Shown here: piece after piece, positions 1 to 9,217 of the stretch
How positions within the stretch are numbered: the first letter of the stretch is position 1
Layout: every line of letters starts with the position of its first letter
Assembly (NCBI GenBank): GCA_016199925.1
Contig: JACQFT010000082.1
Span: 1 to 64,000, forward strand
Origin: Opitutia bacterium
Lineage (GTDB): Bacteria; Verrucomicrobiota; Verrucomicrobiia; Opitutales; Opitutaceae
DNA: 64,000 nt
Direction of reading: 5' to 3'
Program-made: the position numbers and the translations under genes
Notes under the pieces: generated by a model
Databases searched by the model: none
The model's input: only the letters and a program-made list of their open reading frames with translations
What the model was told of the DNA's origin: nothing

Positions 1-1
1 A

Positions 2-1705
2 GGCTCGCTCGCGTGGTCGCCCGACGGGAAGCAACTGGCCTTCCTCTCCGACCGCGGGCAGAGCGGGCAAAGCCAACTTTATCTCGTGCCCGCCGCCGGC
101 GGAGCCGCGCGCCAGCTCACGTTCCTCGTCGGCCACCTCGCGCGCCCGCGCTGGTCGCCCGACGGCCAGACCATCGCATTGCTCTTCGTCGCCAACGTCA
201 CGCGTGCGCTCGGCGCCGTCGAGGCCGCGGCCAAGAGCGTCGGCGAAATCAACGAGGTCATCGACGAGCAACGCCTCACGCTCGTCGACGTGGCCACGGG
301 CCGCGTCCGCCCGATCTCGCCCGCCGACACCTATGTTTACGAATACGATTGGTCGCCCGACAGCCGCGAGATCGCCTGCACCGCGGCGAAGGGCTCGGGC
401 GACAACAACTGGTGGATCGCGCGCCTCTACGCCATCGACGTCGCGACGACGGCGGTGCGCGAACTCGCCGTGCCGCAGACCCAGATCGCGGTGCCGCGCT
501 GGTCGCCCGACGGGAAAACCATCGCGTTCATCCAGGGCCTGATGAGCGACGCCGGCTCGACCGGCGGCGACATCTACACCGTCTCCGCGAAGGGCGGGCT
601 CGCGCTCAATCTCACGCCCGGCCGCAAGAGCTCGCCCGCGTGGTTCCAGTGGCTGCCCGGCTCCGACCGGCTGCTCTTCACCGAGCGCGTGAACGGCGGC
701 ACCGCCATCGGCCAGCTTTTTCTCGCGACCGGCAAGACCGAGTCGCTCTGGCAGGGCGACGAGAGTTTCAAGGGCGACGACGACGACGACCTCAGCCTCG
801 CCGCCTCGGCCGACGGCAAGACCACGGCGCTCATCCGCAGCGCGTGGGACCGCGCGCCCGAAGTCTGGGCCGGCTCCGTCGGCCAGTGGTCGGCGAAAAC
901 ACACGCGAACGCCGGCGCGAAACCGCTCTGGGGCCAGCCCGAGAGCATCGAATGGACGAGCGACGGCCAGCGCGTGCAGGGCTGGCTGCTCTATCCGGCG
1001 AACTTCGACGCAAAGAAACGTTACCCGATGATCGTTTCGATCCACGGCGGCCCCGCGGCGCAGCGCACGCCGTCGTGGCCCGCCGCGGCGTTCGATCTCT
1101 CGGCGCTGGCGGCCGAGGGCTACTTCGTTTTCTTCCCGAATCCGCGCGGCAGCTTCGGCCAGGGCGAGGCGTTCACGACCGCGAACGTGCGCGATTTCGG
1201 CCACGGCGATCTGCGCGATGTGCTGGCGGGCGTCGACGAAGTCATCCGGCGCGTGCCGGTCGACGAGCACCGGCTCGGCCTCGGCGGCTGGAGTTACGGG
1301 GGCTACATGACGATGTGGGCCGTCACGCAGACGAACCGTTTTCGCGCCGCCGTGGCGGGCGCCGGCATCGCCAACTGGCAGAGTTACTACGGGCAGAATC
1401 TGATCGACCAGTGGATGATCCCGTATTTCGGCGCGTCGGTCTACGCCGACCCCGCGGTCTACGAAAAGAGTTCGCCGATGAAGTTCATCAACAGCGTCCG
1501 CACGCCCACGCTGATCGTCGTCGGCGACAGCGACGCCGAGTGCCCCGCGGCGCAGTCGCAGGGATTCTGGCACGCGCTCAAGACGCTCGGCGTGAAAACC
1601 AAACTCGTGATCTACGAGCACGAGGGCCACCACTTCCGCAATCCTGCGCACGTCGAAGACCGGCTCCGGCGCACGATCGACTGGTTCAACGAGAATCTGC
1701 GCTGA
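2..1705 (+). CDS. S9 family peptidase (acylaminoacyl/dipeptidyl peptidase type), 5' truncated
   Basis: The window opens inside this gene; the frame is open from base 2, so the N-terminus lies outside. The visible 567 codons start with WD40-like/TolB-type beta-propeller repeats, with the repeated WSPDGK-type motif, and end in a prolyl-oligopeptidase alpha/beta-hydrolase domain. The nucleophile lies in GWSYGGYM (Ser codon at 1292), the acid is expected in GDSDAECP (about 1523) and the His lies in EGHHF near the C-terminus. Family members hydrolyse short peptides or blocked amino acids, usually in the periplasm or cytoplasm. No signal peptide can be judged because the start is missing. The next gene is convergent. 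Confidence 0.93.
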   Translation, partial: GSLAWSPDGKQLAFLSDRGQSGQSQLYLVPAAGGAARQLTFLVGHLARPRWSPDGQTIALLFVANVTRALGAVEAAAKSVGEINEVIDEQRLTLVDVATGRVRPISPADTYVYEYDWSPDSREIACTAAKGSGDNNWWIARLYAIDVATTAVRELAVPQTQIAVPRWSPDGKTIAFIQGLMSDAGSTGGDIYTVSAKGGLALNLTPGRKSSPAWFQWLPGSDRLLFTERVNGGTAIGQLFLATGKTESLWQGDESFKGDDDDDLSLAASADGKTTALIRSAWDRAPEVWAGSVGQWSAKTHANAGAKPLWGQPESIEWTSDGQRVQGWLLYPANFDAKKRYPMIVSIHGGPAAQRTPSWPAAAFDLSALAAEGYFVFFPNPRGSFGQGEAFTTANVRDFGHGDLRDVLAGVDEVIRRVPVDEHRLGLGGWSYGGYMTMWAVTQTNRFRAAVAGAGIANWQSYYGQNLIDQWMIPYFGASVYADPAVYEKSSPMKFINSVRTPTLIVVGDSDAECPAAQSQGFWHALKTLGVKTKLVIYEHEGHHFRNPAHVEDRLRRTIDWFNENLR

Positions 1706-1718
1706 AGCGGACAACGCA

Positions 1719-1780
1719 GGGCCGGCCCTTGTGGCCGTGCCGCACCCGAACGCAGATGGCGCGGCGTCAAGCGCCGGCCC
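1719..1780. repeat. Dispersed hairpin repeat, family D copy 1
   Basis: A 19-base left arm at 1719-1737 pairs with 1762-1780 with three mismatches. The arm core (GGGCCGGC, then CTTG, then GCCG) recurs at 14273-14348 and 45546-45609. It sits in the convergent gap after the S9 peptidase, where it could also act as a transcription end signal. No T-tract follows. Confidence 0.6.
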
Positions 1781-1997
1781 GGCAAGCCGCTCCGCCTCGG
1801 ATCGACCTCGCCCGCGCATCCGCCCTTGGCGGACTTCGGGCTTTTCGCCGGCTCTCCGCCGTCGGCTTCCGCCTAAAACCCAAATCGCGCGCGATCCCGT
1901 CCGCCCGCGTTGCCCTGTTCCTCGGCGCGAGGGCGAACCGCCTCGGCAGCGCGCCGACGGCGGCGGGCGCGTGCTTCCCGGCGCCGGAGATCGCGCG

Positions 1998-2681
1998 TCA
2001 GTTCACCGGCGGCGCGCCGTGGGCGGCCGCGAAATCCGCGTAGGCCTTCGTGTCAGCCAGCATGGCGTCGAGCGTCGCGGCCAGCGGCGCGAGACGCACG
2101 AGGCCCGAGAACACGGCCTTGTCGCCGATGCTGTCGGTGAGCACAAACGCCGGCCGCTGGTCGATCCGGTGGGCGAAAAACTCCGCGGTGCTCGCCTTGA
2201 TGCGGGCCGCCACCTCGGGCGACTCGGCGCGCGCCCGCAGCTTCGCGCCGTCGAGCGTCGCCGCGCCGAGCGCGCCGGCCGCCGCGGCCCGGAGCGCCAC
2301 CTCAATCGCCGGATCCATCGAGGCGACTTTGATCCTCTCGCGGTCGGCGGCGTGCGCCAGCGCCAGGCGCAGCTCGTCGCCGGTGATCCCGAAATCCTTG
2401 CCCGCCTCCGCCACGTAGCTCGCCGCAGGGAACAGCCCCTCGCGCCACGGCTCCAGCCAGCCGGAGTTCAGCCCGAAGGGCGACTGCATGATCGACCCGC
2501 TGCGCCGGTAGAACCAGTCGCACTGCTCGCGCGAAACCGGAAAATCCTCCCGGCGCATCAGCGCGATCTTCCAGTCGAACTCGACGCCGCGCGGCGCGTA
2601 GCGGGTCTTCAACTCGGCCCAGGTCGGCTCGACCCAATAACACCACGACGAAATGACCTCGAGGTAGTAGGTGACTTTCAT
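1998..2681 (-). CDS. DsbA-family / 2-hydroxychromene-2-carboxylate isomerase-like thioredoxin-fold protein
   Basis: This 227-residue protein starts with a thioredoxin-type first strand (MKVTYYLEV) followed by SSWCYWVEP, then a long helical insertion. This is the layout of the DsbA/HCCA-isomerase/GST-kappa group. Only one Cys is visible at the active-site position and there is no CXXC, so it is more likely a glutathione-dependent isomerase-like or FrnE-like protein than a classical disulfide oxidase. The frame stays open upstream to about 3080, but the ATG at 2681 matches the start of the fold. No export signal is seen, so a cytoplasmic location is inferred. The substrate is unknown. Confidence 0.8.
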   Translation of the reverse strand: MKVTYYLEVISSWCYWVEPTWAELKTRYAPRGVEFDWKIALMRREDFPVSREQCDWFYRRSGSIMQSPFGLNSGWLEPWREGLFPAASYVAEAGKDFGITGDELRLALAHAADRERIKVASMDPAIEVALRAAAAGALGAATLDGAKLRARAESPEVAARIKASTAEFFAHRIDQRPAFVLTDSIGDKAVFSGLVRLAPLAATLDAMLADTKAYADFAAAHGAPPVN

Positions 2682-2834
2682 GGCGGAGGATTTGGCGGCG
2701 CGCTCCCGTCGAGTCAACGGGCGAGGCGGCCCGCGCGGCACAGCGACGTCGCAAACGCCGGAGCACAGTCGGGGCGCGCCCGCGGCCGCGTTTCCCGACT
2801 GGCCAACGGCCGCGCCGTGCTCTTCACTGCCGCC

Positions 2835-3179
2835 ATGCTCGAAGGCACCTGGCTGCCCCACTCCGCCGAATTCGCCGGCAAGAAAATCCCGCTGCACGGC
2901 ACGCGCTTCACGGTCGCCGGCGGGCGTTACGCGGTCGAGACGCCGCAGGGCGCGGACGCCGGCACGCTGGCGCTGGACTCCGCCGTCGTGCCGCACCACC
3001 TCGACCTCACCGGCACCGACGGACCGAACGCCGGCCGCACCATCGCCGCCATCTGCCGCATCCACGGGACGCGGTTGCACCTCTGCTACGATGTCGGCGG
3101 CGGGCCGCGTCCCACGGAGTTTTCTGCCGACCGGAAATCAACCCGCTTGCTGGTGATCTACCGGCGGAGCCCGAAGTGA
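2835..3179 (+). CDS. Small TIGR03067-like protein
   Basis: The 114 residues begin MLEGTWLPHSAEFAGKK and continue with alternating beta strands to a C-terminal basic end. The LEGTW opening followed by a lipocalin-like run of strands resembles the TIGR03067 family, which is common in Planctomycetes and Verrucomicrobia and has no known function. An in-frame GTG at 2817 would add six residues. No signal peptide is visible with either start. It lies head to head with the DsbA-like gene across about 150 bases. Assignment rests on sequence pattern alone. Confidence 0.6.
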   Translation: MLEGTWLPHSAEFAGKKIPLHGTRFTVAGGRYAVETPQGADAGTLALDSAVVPHHLDLTGTDGPNAGRTIAAICRIHGTRLHLCYDVGGGPRPTEFSADRKSTRLLVIYRRSPK

Positions 3180-3337
3180 GGCGCCCCGGAGCGCGCGGCG
3201 GAGCCGGGCGCCAAATTCCCCTTTCGCCCGCGGCGGCGAGAGCGAGCCCGCGCGCGACTCGTTGGCCCCGCAGAGCAGAACGAGACGACCCGCGGTGTGT
3301 CGGCCGGCCGGAAAGACCGGCGCGAAGGGAGCGCGCC

Positions 3338-3616
3338 TTACTTGCCGCTATCGACGGCGCGCCCCGGCCGCAGGTTCTTCGCGAATTCCTCGCCCGACAC
3401 ACTGTCGGCGAGCGTGCCCTTGGCGACTTTGCCCTCGGCGAGATCAGATTTCTTGATCCGCACCGGGATGTTGCTGCCGGTCGTCATGACGGTGACGTAT
3501 TCGTCTTTTTCAGCCTTTCTGGCTTCGGCCGTTTTCGGGTCCGAGGCACACCCGGAGAAAACGCCGGCCAAAGCCAGCGCAGAGAAAAGGGAAACGGAGC
3601 GACGGGGTAAGTTCAT
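3338..3616 (-). CDS. Small lipoprotein, function unknown
   Basis: The 92-residue product has a basic N-terminus (MNLPRRS), a hydrophobic stretch and a lipobox ending GVFSGC at about residue 23, so it should be lipidated and anchored in a membrane. The mature part is Lys- and Glu-rich, with a predicted strand segment around VTVMTTGSNIPVRIKK. This resembles small secreted proteins common in this phylum, but no family is recognised. It is transcribed alone. Confidence 0.6.
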   Translation of the reverse strand: MNLPRRSVSLFSALALAGVFSGCASDPKTAEARKAEKDEYVTVMTTGSNIPVRIKKSDLAEGKVAKGTLADSVSGEEFAKNLRPGRAVDSGK

Positions 3617-4067
3617 GGCGGGGTGGGTTGCGGGGATGATGGCGGACGTTCAGCCGTCCGGCCCGAGGTGGCAATGCTTTTGCGGCTCCCGGCGGGTTCC
3701 CGGCCAGGGTTTTCTGTTTTGGACTGCTTCTGCTGGGGATGCGGCGCCCTCGCCGCGTTCCGACGAATCAGCCGCGCCGAGAGCGACGCGGCTCAAAGTT
3801 TTCCAAAACAAAAGACCCCGGGATCCCGGCAGGGTTTTCTGGTCGGCCCGCGCAAACGGTTCCGCTGTGGGCCAGCGCGTTTGCGCGCGCGGTTTGGCAC
3901 GCGCACAGGCGCCGGCGCGGAGAACGGAGTTCATGGCAACCACCTCTGAAGCGGACCCGGGCGAGTTTCAACCGGCGAGCGGCAAGGCGGGCCAAACTCG
4001 CGGCGGACGCCCACCGTGGCACGCCCCGGCCCGGCCGCCGAAAGACACCGTTGGCCGCGGAGCAAAC
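3617..4067. other. Gene-free gap with a duplicated short segment
   Basis: No convincing gene is present in these 451 bases. A segment with cagggttttctg following a cccgg-rich stretch occurs twice (near 3705 and 3830). A stretch near 3737 (ggatgcggcgccctcgccgc) is nearly the same as one at 22731-22750, so part of the gap belongs to a dispersed repeat. Open frames here are Arg/Ala-rich and look like GC-driven noise. Confidence 0.5.
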
Positions 4068-4700
4068 TCAGATCCGCTCCAGCAGCATCAGCCGCAACGC
4101 CAGCACGCCGAGCACGCCGCCCAGCACGAGGCGCTGGGCGCGCACGGCGCCCGGCCGCTGCGCGAACCACGCCGCCATGCCGCCCGCCGCGAAAATATAG
4201 ACCAGGTTCACGGCGAAACTGATCGCCATCTGCACCCCGCTGAGCAGCACGCTCTGCCCCAGCACGGCGCCGCGCTCCGGCCGCACGAACTGCGAAAAGA
4301 TCGACAGATAGAGCAGCACCGCCTGCGGATTCAGGACGTTGACCGTGAAGCCCGCCACGAAAAGCCGCCGCGACGTCTCGGCGGGCAGCGCCCGCGGCTG
4401 AAACGCCGTCGCCGCGCCGGGCCGCGCGATGCGCCACGCGAGCCACAGTAAATACCCGGCGCCCGCGCAGCGCAGCACCCCGAACGCCAGCGGCACCGTG
4501 CGCAGCAGCGCACTCACGCCGCTCACCGCGAGGGTGGCATGCACGACGAACCCGGCCATCACGCCCCACAGCGAGACGACCGCCGCCGGCCTTCCCTGAC
4601 ACAACGCGCGCGAGGTCAGATAAAGCATGTTGGGCCCCGGCGTCAGCGACATCGTGCCGCACATCAGGACAAACAGCGTCCACTCGTTCGCGTTCAACAT
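4068..4700 (-). CDS. LysE/RhtB family amino-acid exporter
   Basis: The 210-residue protein has six hydrophobic segments. It carries the family signature near the N-terminus (TPGPNMLYL, residues about 20-28) and the conserved NVLNPQAVLLYL segment about two thirds along. LysE/RhtB proteins export amino acids or homoserine lactones across the inner membrane. The length is normal for the family. It appears monocistronic and convergent with no partner, so the substrate cannot be deduced. The start ATG at 4700 begins directly with MLNANEWTLFVLMCG, the usual first helix. Confidence 0.92.
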   Translation of the reverse strand: MLNANEWTLFVLMCGTMSLTPGPNMLYLTSRALCQGRPAAVVSLWGVMAGFVVHATLAVSGVSALLRTVPLAFGVLRCAGAGYLLWLAWRIARPGAATAFQPRALPAETSRRLFVAGFTVNVLNPQAVLLYLSIFSQFVRPERGAVLGQSVLLSGVQMAISFAVNLVYIFAAGGMAAWFAQRPGAVRAQRLVLGGVLGVLALRLMLLERI

Positions 4701-4915
4701 CGGGTCAGCGAAAGGCCTCGCGCGGCATAGTCGAACCTCCAGCGCGCCGCGGGCAGCCTAGTGCCGCACACGGCCGACCGGCACAGCGACGAGCGCCGGC
4801 CCGGCCAAAAACCGCAGTCTGGCCCGCCTCTTTCACCCCCGCAATGAAAGCGGCGAACCGTCTGTCCCCTGGAGCCGGGGCGCCCCCGCCCCGGTCTGCG
4901 AGCGAAACGCGGCGA

Positions 4916-4933
4916 CTCTGCTGGCCAGCAGAG
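4916..4933. repeat. Remnant of dispersed repeat family A (18-bp palindrome)
   Basis: The perfect palindrome CTCTGCTGGCCAGCAGAG matches the core of the larger family A repeats at 17518, 32498, 39736 and 60056, but the rest of the element is missing here. Confidence 0.6.
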
Positions 4934-4957
4934 CGCATCCCCCCTGAAAGATCCGGC

Positions 4958-5713
4958 CTACGGCTTCGGTTTCTCGCCGAAGAGTTTCTTCAGGCCCTCG
5001 CCGGCTTTCTTCGCGGCATCAGTCGCGCCCTCCCGCGCGGCGGCGCCCATCGTGCCGCCGGCCTGCAGCGCGGCCTGGGCCGTGCCGCTGACGATGCTGC
5101 CGAGCACTTTTTTCATCACCGCGCCGACCAACTGGTCCGGCGTGATGCCGCCCTCCGCCACGCCGAGGCCGTCCATCGCGAGCGGCGGCAACGGAATCGG
5201 GATCGCCGCCGGCCCGACCCCGAGCGTCGCGCTCGCCCGGGTCATCCGGAATTTTTTCACGACAAACTTGATCGGCTGGCCCGACTTCGTCCGGGCCGCC
5301 GGGCTGCCGCCGCCGGTGAACTCCTCGATGTTTTTCAGCAGCTCCCGGATGTTGCTCGAAAAAATCTTCGTCTCATAGACGAACTCCGGCCGGTCGATGA
5401 TGATTTCGTCGATGACGATGTGGTCGCCAAAAATCGAGCGCGGCTCGACCTCGACGTGAATGTGGCCGAGATAAAACGCCTTGTCCGACGACCACCCCGC
5501 CGGATTGCCGACGAACAGCCCCTTCAGCGTGCCCGAGCCGGTGAACGGCGAGATCGTCGCGCTCGCCAGCTCGACCTTGGTCCTGGTCAGCTTGGGCCCG
5601 AAGCTGTTCACGCCGGCGCGCACGATCGAGCCGAGGAAAAAAGTCATGCCGACGTAGCCCACGACCAGCACAACCGCCAAACCGCCGCCGACCGTGAGGA
5701 GCTTTTTGTTCAT
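4958..5713 (-). CDS. Membrane-anchored AsmA-like periplasmic protein
   Basis: The 251 residues start with an uncleaved-looking signal anchor ([20 protein letters not shown]). A beta-strand-rich region follows with the AsmA/DUF748-type motif [17 protein letters not shown] and strands [14 protein letters not shown]. The C-terminal third is Ala/Gly/Lys-rich and helical. AsmA-like proteins span the periplasm and are linked to outer-membrane lipid or protein homeostasis. This one is far shorter than full AsmA and holds only one such module. It is transcribed divergently from parE. Confidence 0.7.
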   Translation of the reverse strand: MNKKLLTVGGGLAVVLVVGYVGMTFFLGSIVRAGVNSFGPKLTRTKVELASATISPFTGSGTLKGLFVGNPAGWSSDKAFYLGHIHVEVEPRSIFGDHIVIDEIIIDRPEFVYETKIFSSNIRELLKNIEEFTGGGSPAARTKSGQPIKFVVKKFRMTRASATLGVGPAAIPIPLPPLAMDGLGVAEGGITPDQLVGAVMKKVLGSIVSGTAQAALQAGGTMGAAAREGATDAAKKAGEGLKKLFGEKPKP

Positions 5714-5915
5714 CGTTCGATTGGATTGTCCGTCCAGTGTGGTCCGGATCGGTCTTGCCGCAAGCCCGCGGAAAGGCTCCGGCAGGAAATGCGCTTGTCA
5801 GCGCGCACCGGCGGCCCTCTCTAGTCGGCAGCCGGGAGCGTCTCCTCGCGTCCGGTGCCACCGCCACCCACTTTCCGCTCTCACCTCTCAACTCGACGCC
5901 CCGCGCGTCGCCCCC

Positions 5916-7757
5916 ATGGCGTCCAACTACACCGAAGCCAGCATCAAGACCCTCAGCTCTCTCGAGCACATCCGCCTGCGCCCCGGCATGTATATCGGCC
6001 GGCTCGGCAACGGCGCCCACGCCGAGGACGGCATCTACGTCCTCCTCAAGGAGACCATCGACAATTCCATCGACGAATTCATGATGGGCGGCGGCCGCAA
6101 AATCGAGATCGAGCTCACCGACCGCTCCGTCAAGGTCCGCGACTACGGCCGCGGCATCCCCCTCGGCAAACTCGTCGAGTGCGTCTCGATCATCAACACC
6201 GGCGCCAAATACGACAGCGAAACTTTCCAAAAGGCCGTCGGCCTCAACGGCGTCGGCCAGAAGGCCGTCAACGCGCTCGCCCTGCACTACCGCGCGCAGG
6301 CCGTCCGCGACGGCGAGACCAAGGTCGTCGAATTCGAGCAGGGCAAACTCAAGCACCAGTCGAAAGTCACCAAGACCGCCGAGCGCACCGGCACGATCAT
6401 CGAATTCACGCCCGACGAAAAACTTTTCGGCCCCGACTTCCGCTTCCGCCCCGAGTTCGTCGAGGACATGCTCTGGAACTACGCGTTCCTCAACCGCGGC
6501 CTCACCCTCACGCTCAACGGCCGGCCCTTCAAATCCGAGCACGGCCTGAAGGATTTGCTCACCAAGGAAATCTCCGGCGAGCCGCTCTACCCCATCATCC
6601 ACCTCGAGGGCGACGACATCGAGATCGCGCTCACCCACGGCCGGCATTACGGCGAGGAATACTGGTCCTTCGTCAACGGCCAGCACACCACGATGGGTGG
6701 CACGCACCTCGCCGCTTTCCGCGAAGCCCTCGTCGAGACGGTCCGCAACCATTTCAAAAAAGATTTCGACGCCGCCGACATCCGCCAGTCGATCGACGCC
6801 GCCATCGTCGTCCGCGTGCAGGAGCCCGTTTTCGAGTCGCAGACCAAGACGAAGCTCGGCTCCGCCGCGGTCGGCCCGCAGGGCCCCTCGATCAAGGAAT
6901 TCGTCGGCAAATTCATCCAGCAGGCGCTCGACACCTGGCTGCACAAAAACCGCGAGACCGCCGAGATCATCCGCCGGAAAATCGAGGAGAACGAGCACGA
7001 GCGCAAGGAGCTCGCCGGCATCCGCAACATCGCCCGCGAGCGCGCCAAGAAAGCCTCGCTCCATAACAAGAAGCTCCGCGACTGCCGCCTCCATCTCGGC
7101 GACCGCAACGAGCGCGCCGAGGAAAGCACGCTGTTCATCGTCGAAGGCGATTCCGCCGCCGGCTCCCTCACCGCCACGCGGGACGTGCAGACCCAGGCGG
7201 TCTTCGCGCTGAAGGGAAAACCGCTCAACACTTACGGTCTCACGAAAAAAGTCATCTACGAGAACGAGGAATTCCACCTCCTCCAGTCCGCGCTCAACAT
7301 CGAGGACGGCCTCGACGGCCTCCGCTACAACCGGATCGTCATCGCCACCGACGCCGACGTCGACGGCATGCACATCCGGCTGCTGCTGCTCTCGTTTTTC
7401 CTCCAGTTCTTCCCCGACGTCATCCGCAACAACCACCTCTTCATCCTCCAGACGCCGCTGTTCCGCGTCCGCAACAAGAAGCTCACGCGCTATTGCTACT
7501 CCGAGCCGGAGAAGCAGGCCGCCGTCGCCGAGTGCGGCGCCACGCACGAGATCACGCGCTTCAAGGGCCTCGGCGAAATCTCCGCCGGCGAATTCAAGGA
7601 TTTCATCGGCGAGAACATCCGCCTCGACCCGGTGAACCTCCACCACCTCGCCAGCAGCGACGAACTCCTGAGTTTCTTCATGGGCAAGAACACGCCCGAG
7701 CGGCAGGACTTCATCATCGCCAACCTACGGGTCGAGAAGGATCTCGTCGAAGCCTAG
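5916..7757 (+). CDS. parE: Type IIA DNA topoisomerase subunit B (topoisomerase IV / gyrase B-like)
   Basis: The 613-residue protein has a GHKL ATPase domain with [11 protein letters not shown] (about 46-56), RDYGRGIPL (about 73) and [13 protein letters not shown] (about 109). A TOPRIM domain follows with EGDSAAGS near 408 and DADVDGMH near 480. Together these give ATP-driven strand passage with the A subunit. It is shorter than E. coli GyrB (about 800) and close to ParE size. The start was placed at the ATG at 5916 because the upstream reading lacks family sequence. The likely partner is the A subunit at 9218, with an S41 peptidase between them. Confidence 0.93.
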   Translation: MASNYTEASIKTLSSLEHIRLRPGMYIGRLGNGAHAEDGIYVLLKETIDNSIDEFMMGGGRKIEIELTDRSVKVRDYGRGIPLGKLVECVSIINTGAKYDSETFQKAVGLNGVGQKAVNALALHYRAQAVRDGETKVVEFEQGKLKHQSKVTKTAERTGTIIEFTPDEKLFGPDFRFRPEFVEDMLWNYAFLNRGLTLTLNGRPFKSEHGLKDLLTKEISGEPLYPIIHLEGDDIEIALTHGRHYGEEYWSFVNGQHTTMGGTHLAAFREALVETVRNHFKKDFDAADIRQSIDAAIVVRVQEPVFESQTKTKLGSAAVGPQGPSIKEFVGKFIQQALDTWLHKNRETAEIIRRKIEENEHERKELAGIRNIARERAKKASLHNKKLRDCRLHLGDRNERAEESTLFIVEGDSAAGSLTATRDVQTQAVFALKGKPLNTYGLTKKVIYENEEFHLLQSALNIEDGLDGLRYNRIVIATDADVDGMHIRLLLLSFFLQFFPDVIRNNHLFILQTPLFRVRNKKLTRYCYSEPEKQAAVAECGATHEITRFKGLGEISAGEFKDFIGENIRLDPVNLHHLASSDELLSFFMGKNTPERQDFIIANLRVEKDLVEA

Positions 7758-7767
7758 CTTCGACGAG
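7743..7767 (+). terminator. Inverted repeat spanning the parE stop codon
   Basis: Two perfect 11-base arms (7743-7753 and 7757-7767) flank three bases around the TAG stop. The hairpin is strong but no T-run follows, so it may be a weak terminator, an mRNA-stabilising structure or coincidence. Confidence 0.4.
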
Positions 7768-7877
7768 AAGTTGAGCGCAGAACGTTGAGTGACCAAACAC
7801 CCCGGAACGGATCGCCCGCTTTTTCCGCCGGCCAAACATCATCTCCCTTGCGCCCTTGCTTTAGAATTCCGCCCGTC

Positions 7878-9116
7878 TTGGCCATCGCGAACTTCGCGGG
7901 CAGGTCTTCTCTCGCCGCGCTTCTGCTGGCGCTCGCCGGCTGCGCCACCGCACCGACGGAATACCGCGAACCCCCGCCGCTGACCGCCACCGCGCGCCCG
8001 GCTCACAACCTCGCCGTGTTCGACCGCGCCTGGGCGCTCGTGCAGGAGAAATATTTCGACGCTAAATTCCGCGGCCTCGACTGGGCGGCCCTTCGCGACC
8101 AACACCGCCCCGCCGCCGCCGCCGCGCCGAACGAGGAGGAACTCTACCGCGTCCTCAACCGCATGAACGCCGGCCTCAAGGAGTCGCACCTCTCGGCCAT
8201 CCCGCCGCGGCGCGTCCACGAGCGAGTGACCGCGCATCGGGCCGGCGTCGGCCTTCGTTGGATGCTGCTGGAAGGCCGGCGCGTGGTCGATGACCTCGTG
8301 CCCGGCGGTCCCGCCGCCTTGGCGGGCGTCCAACTGGGCTGGCTGGTCACCACCCGCGACGGCGCGCCGATCAAAGACGGCGACCCCTACCGCCCGCAGC
8401 TCGGCCAGCCAGTCACCTACGGCTTTCTCGACGCGCAGGACCGGCCGCACAGCCTGACCTTCGCCCCGCAGCTCCTCGAACTCGCGCGCCACGAGGCGCG
8501 GACGCTGCCCGACGGCGTCCGCTACCTCCGCTTCGACCGGTTCGACTACGCGTCGCTGCGCTGGCTCAGCGAGCAACTGAGAACCGCACCCGTGCCACCC
8601 GCCGTCGTGATCGACCTGCGCTCCAATCCCGGCGGCAAGGCGCTCGCGCTCAACGTCGCCGTCGCGGAGTTTTTCCCGCACCGCGTCGCCGAGGGCCGGC
8701 TCATCTCGCGCCGCGGCCGAGAGCGCGAATCGCACAGCGTCTCGTGGCGCTCCGCCCGCTACCCGGGCCGGGTTGTCCTGCTCACCGGCCCGGCGACGGG
8801 CAGCGCGGCCGAAGTCTTTTCGCATGTGCTCCAGTTCCACGGCCGCGCGCAGGTCGTCGGCCGTCCCACGGCGGGCGCGGTCATCTATTCGCGCACCTGG
8901 CCGCTGCCCGGCGGCGGCCGCCTCCAGATCCCCGTCACTGACTACGTCGGCCTCGACGGCAAACGGCTGGAGGGCCGCGGCGTCACGCCGGATGTGGCGA
9001 CCGCGCCCCGCACTCTCGCCGACGGGCGGGCGGCGCGCGACGCCGATTTGGAGGAAGCCGTGCGCCTGTTGCTGGCGCCGCCGCCTCACTTGACGCGCCC
9101 GCTTCCGTCTCCCTAG
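7878..9116 (+). CDS. S41 family peptidase, predicted lipoprotein
   Basis: The frame has no ATG at the front. TTG at 7878 gives a good lipoprotein signal (AALLLALAGCATAP), while TTG at 7785 would extend it by 31 residues. A PDZ-like segment (VVDDLVPGGPAALAGV) precedes the protease core, which includes VIDLRSNPGGKAL and GPATGSAAEVFS, with the putative nucleophile at Ser309 from this start. The Lys expected in C-terminal processing peptidases is replaced by VVGRPTAGAV, which fits the tricorn/IRBP-like S41 branch with a Ser-His-Ser-Glu type site. It should act in the periplasm. It lies between parE and parC without an obvious functional link. Confidence 0.85.
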   Translation: MAIANFAGRSSLAALLLALAGCATAPTEYREPPPLTATARPAHNLAVFDRAWALVQEKYFDAKFRGLDWAALRDQHRPAAAAAPNEEELYRVLNRMNAGLKESHLSAIPPRRVHERVTAHRAGVGLRWMLLEGRRVVDDLVPGGPAALAGVQLGWLVTTRDGAPIKDGDPYRPQLGQPVTYGFLDAQDRPHSLTFAPQLLELARHEARTLPDGVRYLRFDRFDYASLRWLSEQLRTAPVPPAVVIDLRSNPGGKALALNVAVAEFFPHRVAEGRLISRRGRERESHSVSWRSARYPGRVVLLTGPATGSAAEVFSHVLQFHGRAQVVGRPTAGAVIYSRTWPLPGGGRLQIPVTDYVGLDGKRLEGRGVTPDVATAPRTLADGRAARDADLEEAVRLLLAPPPHLTRPLPSP

Positions 9117-9217
9117 CCTGCCGTCGCCGATCCGTTTTCACGGCTGGCGCGATGGCTCCGCCACCGCCGACCCACCGCTGTCCGCTTTAAGCGCCCTGCC
9201 ATTTCCCAATTTCTTAG

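Noticed and set aside
3650-3949. Small frames of about 100 codons on both strands
   Set aside because: Arg/Ala/Pro-rich, mutually overlapping and partly made of repeat DNA; no start signal or family.
4705-4938. 77-codon minus-strand frame
   Set aside because: Low complexity, covers a repeat remnant and has no family sequence.
5373-7646. Long minus-strand frame antisense to parE
   Set aside because: Acidic low-complexity translation without domains; the plus-strand gene has full topoisomerase motifs.
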